Shown piece by piece: positions 5,226 to 6,897 of a DNA stretch of 6,897 bases (its first letter is position 1; every line of letters starts with the position of its first letter). Under the pieces are notes generated by a model. The model was not told the DNA's origin. It searched no databases and worked only from the letters and a program-made list of their open reading frames with translations. Source of the stretch: an uncultured Collinsella sp. (GTDB lineage Bacteria; Actinomycetota; Coriobacteriia; Coriobacteriales; Coriobacteriaceae); the NCBI GenBank assembly GCA_902496375.1, contig CABVAS010000084.1:1-6897 (forward strand), in the 5' to 3' direction. A program made the translations under genes and the position numbers.

Positions 5226-5326
5226 TGAACTGCGATGAAGACGGCGTCCTGAGCGCGCTGCCGTTGCAAGCGCGTTTCCCCTCAAGCGAGGCGTGCCGCC
5301 TAAGACCAGAAGTCCCTTCTACGTAA
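5225..5326 (+). CDS. Possible 33-codon small ORF overlapping the murE stop
   Basis: ATG at 5225 overlaps the murE stop (TAATG), the geometry used for translational coupling. The frame runs 33 codons to TAA at 5324-5326, ending 11 bp before the HAD gene start. The peptide starts MNCDEDG and has no recognisable motif, membrane segment or homology that I know. There is no Shine-Dalgarno sequence apart from the murE coding end. It may simply be leader sequence; weak hairpins (5254-5274 and 5289-5301) lie within it. Confidence 0.2.
   Translation: MNCDEDGVLSALPLQARFPSSEACRLRPEVPST
5254..5277 (+). terminator. Weak hairpin with short T-run between murE and the HAD gene
   Basis: CGCGCT (5254-5259) pairs with AGCGCG (5269-5274) around a 9-nt loop, followed by only TTT. 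At most it would attenuate read-through into the downstream genes. A second small palindrome, AGGCG-TGC-CGCCT, follows at 5289-5301 without a T-run. Confidence 0.25.
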
Positions 5327-5328
5327 AC

Positions 5329-5332
5329 GGAG
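5329..5332 (+). promoter_or_regulatory. Ribosome binding site that fixes the HAD gene start
   Basis: GGAG sits 5 bp upstream of ATG 5338. The in-frame GTG at 5293, which would add 15 residues, has no comparable site and lies in a palindrome, so 5338 is preferred. Confidence 0.75.
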
Positions 5333-5337
5333 TGATC

Positions 5338-6249
5338 ATGTCCCACAACACCCTGCCGACCGTCGCTGACCTTTCGGGCGAGATGCGCGCGCGCCTCGCC
5401 AAGGTCAAGTATGTCTTTACCGATCTGGATGCCACGATGCTCGCACCCGGCTCGTGTGTGTTGCGCGACAACGACGGCAACCCCTCGACCAAGCTCGTCG
5501 AGGCTGTCGTGGCGCTCGCCCGTGCCGGTATTCAGGTGGTTCCCACCTCGGGCCGCAACCGCACTATGATCCACGAGGACGCCCGCGTGCTCGGCCTCAA
5601 CTCCTATATAGGCGAAATGGGCGGCCTGGTCATGTACGACCTCAAAGCCAACGATTGGGAATATCTGACCGGCGACATGCCCTACGATCCTGCCTGCGGT
5701 CTCACACCGCATCAGGTGATTGAGCAGACCGGCGTGTGCGAGAAGATCCTCGCCCGCTGGCCGCACAAGATCGAGTACCACAACGACATGTCGACCGGCT
5801 ATAAGTACCGCGAGGTGACTGTCGGCATGCGCGGCGATGTGCCCGATGATGAGGTCCAGGCCATCCTGGACGAGGCTGACTGCGGCCTCATCTGGGCCTG
5901 CAACGGCCATCTGACGCACCTGTCCAAACCGACGACACTCGAGCTCGATCGCGTCGAGGACGGTCGCGCTTTTAACATCAATCCCGCGGGCCTCAACAAG
6001 GGCGTTGCCATTGCACGTTTCTGCGAGCACCTGGGTATCGAGCGCGAGGAGACGCTGGCGCTCGGCGATTCCGAGTCCGACTTCTTCATGGCCGACCACG
6101 TGGGCACGTTCTGCCTGGTCGAGAATGGCCTGACCAGCGCCGGCGCACCCGAGTTCCTGGATGCCTGCAACAACGCCTACGTCACGCGCGGCAAGATTGT
6201 CGACGGCTGGGTCGCAACGGCGGAGCTGCTCGTCGCAGCGCGTTCGTAG
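5338..6249 (+). CDS. HAD superfamily phosphatase, Cof/IIB type
   Basis: A 303-residue soluble protein from ATG 5338. HAD motifs are in order: I, FTDLDATM at 27-34 with nucleophile D29 and acid/base D31; II, TSGR at 70-73; III, the lysine at K221 in GLNKGVAIA; IV, GDSESD at 243-248. The roughly 110-residue insert between motifs II and III is the C2 cap typical of HAD-IIB enzymes. The DLDATM form, with Ala before Thr, is a variant of the usual DxDGT. The family contains sugar-phosphate, phosphoglycerate-sugar and flavin-phosphate phosphatases, and the substrate cannot be named from the sequence. It lies between murE and murI on one strand with short gaps (112 and 53 bp), so co-transcription is likely. 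A role connected with wall precursors or nucleotide-sugar turnover is only a guess from context. Confidence 0.88.
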   Translation: MSHNTLPTVADLSGEMRARLAKVKYVFTDLDATMLAPGSCVLRDNDGNPSTKLVEAVVALARAGIQVVPTSGRNRTMIHEDARVLGLNSYIGEMGGLVMYDLKANDWEYLTGDMPYDPACGLTPHQVIEQTGVCEKILARWPHKIEYHNDMSTGYKYREVTVGMRGDVPDDEVQAILDEADCGLIWACNGHLTHLSKPTTLELDRVEDGRAFNINPAGLNKGVAIARFCEHLGIEREETLALGDSESDFFMADHVGTFCLVENGLTSAGAPEFLDACNNAYVTRGKIVDGWVATAELLVAARS

Positions 6250-6302
6250 CGCAGCCCTATCGTTCTGAGCCATATCTTTTCGAGAGAGAATCTGGTGAAG
6301 TA

Positions 6303-6897
6303 ATGTCCGATATCGAGAATCTGGCAGGCGACACGCGTCCGATCGGTGTGTTCGATTCTGGTCTGGGCGGTCTGACGGTTGCGCGCGCCATCGCCACGGC
6401 GCTTCCGCATGAGTCCGTCTACTACTTTGGCGACACCAAGCGTTGTCCCTACGGTACGCGTACCGAGGATGAGGTGCGCTCGTTTGCGTTGCAGGCGGGT
6501 CGTTGGCTCTCGAAGCACGACGTCAAGATTATGGTCATCGCCTGCAACACGGCGACCGCCGCAGCCTTGCGTCTGGCCCAGCAGGTGCTCGACGTTCCCG
6601 TGATCGGTGTGATCGCGCCGGGTGCCCGTGCGGCAATCAACAGCACCCGCTCGCGTCGCGTGGGCGTGCTCGCCACCAACCTCACCATTCGCTCGGGCGC
6701 TTACACGCGCGCCATTCAGGACCTAGATGCCGGCGTCGACGTATACGGCTGTCCTGCCTCGAGCTTTGTCGAGGTGGTCGAGCACGAGCTCGCCTCGGGT
6801 GCACATCTGCAGGAACAGTGGCTTGAGAACGAGGACATCTTCGATACGCCGGCCGTTCGCGCACTGGTCGGAGCCACGGTTGAGCCGCTGCGCGATC
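6303..6897 (+). CDS. murI: Glutamate racemase, 3'-truncated by the window edge
   Basis: The frame is open from ATG 6303 to the right edge, giving 198 whole codons of a family usually near 260-290. It converts L- to D-glutamate in the cytoplasm for addition by MurD. Motifs: GVFDSGLGGLTV at 15-26, with the catalytic-site Asp and Ser; YFGDTKRCPYGTR at 41-53; and IACNTA at 79-84, whose C81 is the first of the two catalytic cysteines. VGVLATNLTIRSGAY at 120-134 and the CPASSFVEVVEHE region (150-162) also fit the family. The second cysteine motif (CTHYP-like) should lie just beyond the window and cannot be checked. GGTGAA (6294-6299) is the likely ribosome site though its spacing is short; GAGAG lies further up. 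It follows the HAD gene by 53 bp without a terminator, so it is probably in the same unit as murE. Confidence 0.93.
   Translation, partial: MSDIENLAGDTRPIGVFDSGLGGLTVARAIATALPHESVYYFGDTKRCPYGTRTEDEVRSFALQAGRWLSKHDVKIMVIACNTATAAALRLAQQVLDVPVIGVIAPGARAAINSTRSRRVGVLATNLTIRSGAYTRAIQDLDAGVDVYGCPASSFVEVVEHELASGAHLQEQWLENEDIFDTPAVRALVGATVEPLRD

Noticed and set aside
5293..5337. GTG start at 5293 for the HAD gene
   Set aside because: It has no ribosome site and lies in a palindrome. ATG 5338 has GGAG at proper spacing and starts an N-terminus of sensible length before the first HAD motif.
4335..6273. Long antisense frames opposite murE and the HAD gene (4335-5285 and 5209-6273)
   Set aside because: They mirror strongly coding plus-strand genes. 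The peptides have low-complexity composition and match no recognisable family.

Overview
The window is high-GC, gene-dense bacterial chromosome with strong G/C third-position bias, Shine-Dalgarno-led starts and short hairpin terminators. Protein flavour, a low-GC intergenic island, GC-rich clutter beside a tRNA and a MurE without the diaminopimelate signature together suggest an anaerobic actinobacterium of the Coriobacteriia, perhaps Collinsella-like. The genus is an inference from style and was not checked against a database.

Layout. (1) 1-797: 3' two-thirds of an acetylornithine-type aminotransferase (argD-like), entering from the left edge and followed by a long hairpin terminator. (2) 798-1407: about 610 bp without a convincing protein gene. 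It holds a run of hairpins, an AT-rich 207-bp element with 28-bp imperfect terminal inverted repeats and a possible 4-bp target duplication, and two related units that each pair a copy of the tRNA-Val 3' end with a minus-strand terminator. A GC-rich structured insert lies between the two units. (3) 1408-1483: an intact tRNA-Val(UAC) on the minus strand, with CCA encoded. (4) 1671-3551: asnB-type glutamine-dependent asparagine synthetase, a single-gene unit with its own -10 box and a clean terminator. (5) 3663-6897: a same-strand cluster of a MurE-type ligase, a HAD-IIB phosphatase and glutamate racemase (murI, cut by the right edge).

How the genes fit together. MurI supplies D-glutamate and MurE adds the third stem-peptide residue, so the right half is centred on peptidoglycan precursor synthesis. 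The AsnB homologue next to them resembles as a whole the enzymes that make asparagine, but the same family includes peptidoglycan amidotransferases, so a wall-related role is possible. MurE carries EDPA where diaminopimelate-adding enzymes carry DNPR, which points to L-lysine or L-ornithine at position 3. The left half is amino-acid biosynthesis plus a recombination-scarred intergenic region.

The least explained part of the window is 820-1430. No complete new defence or mobile system with protein genes is visible.
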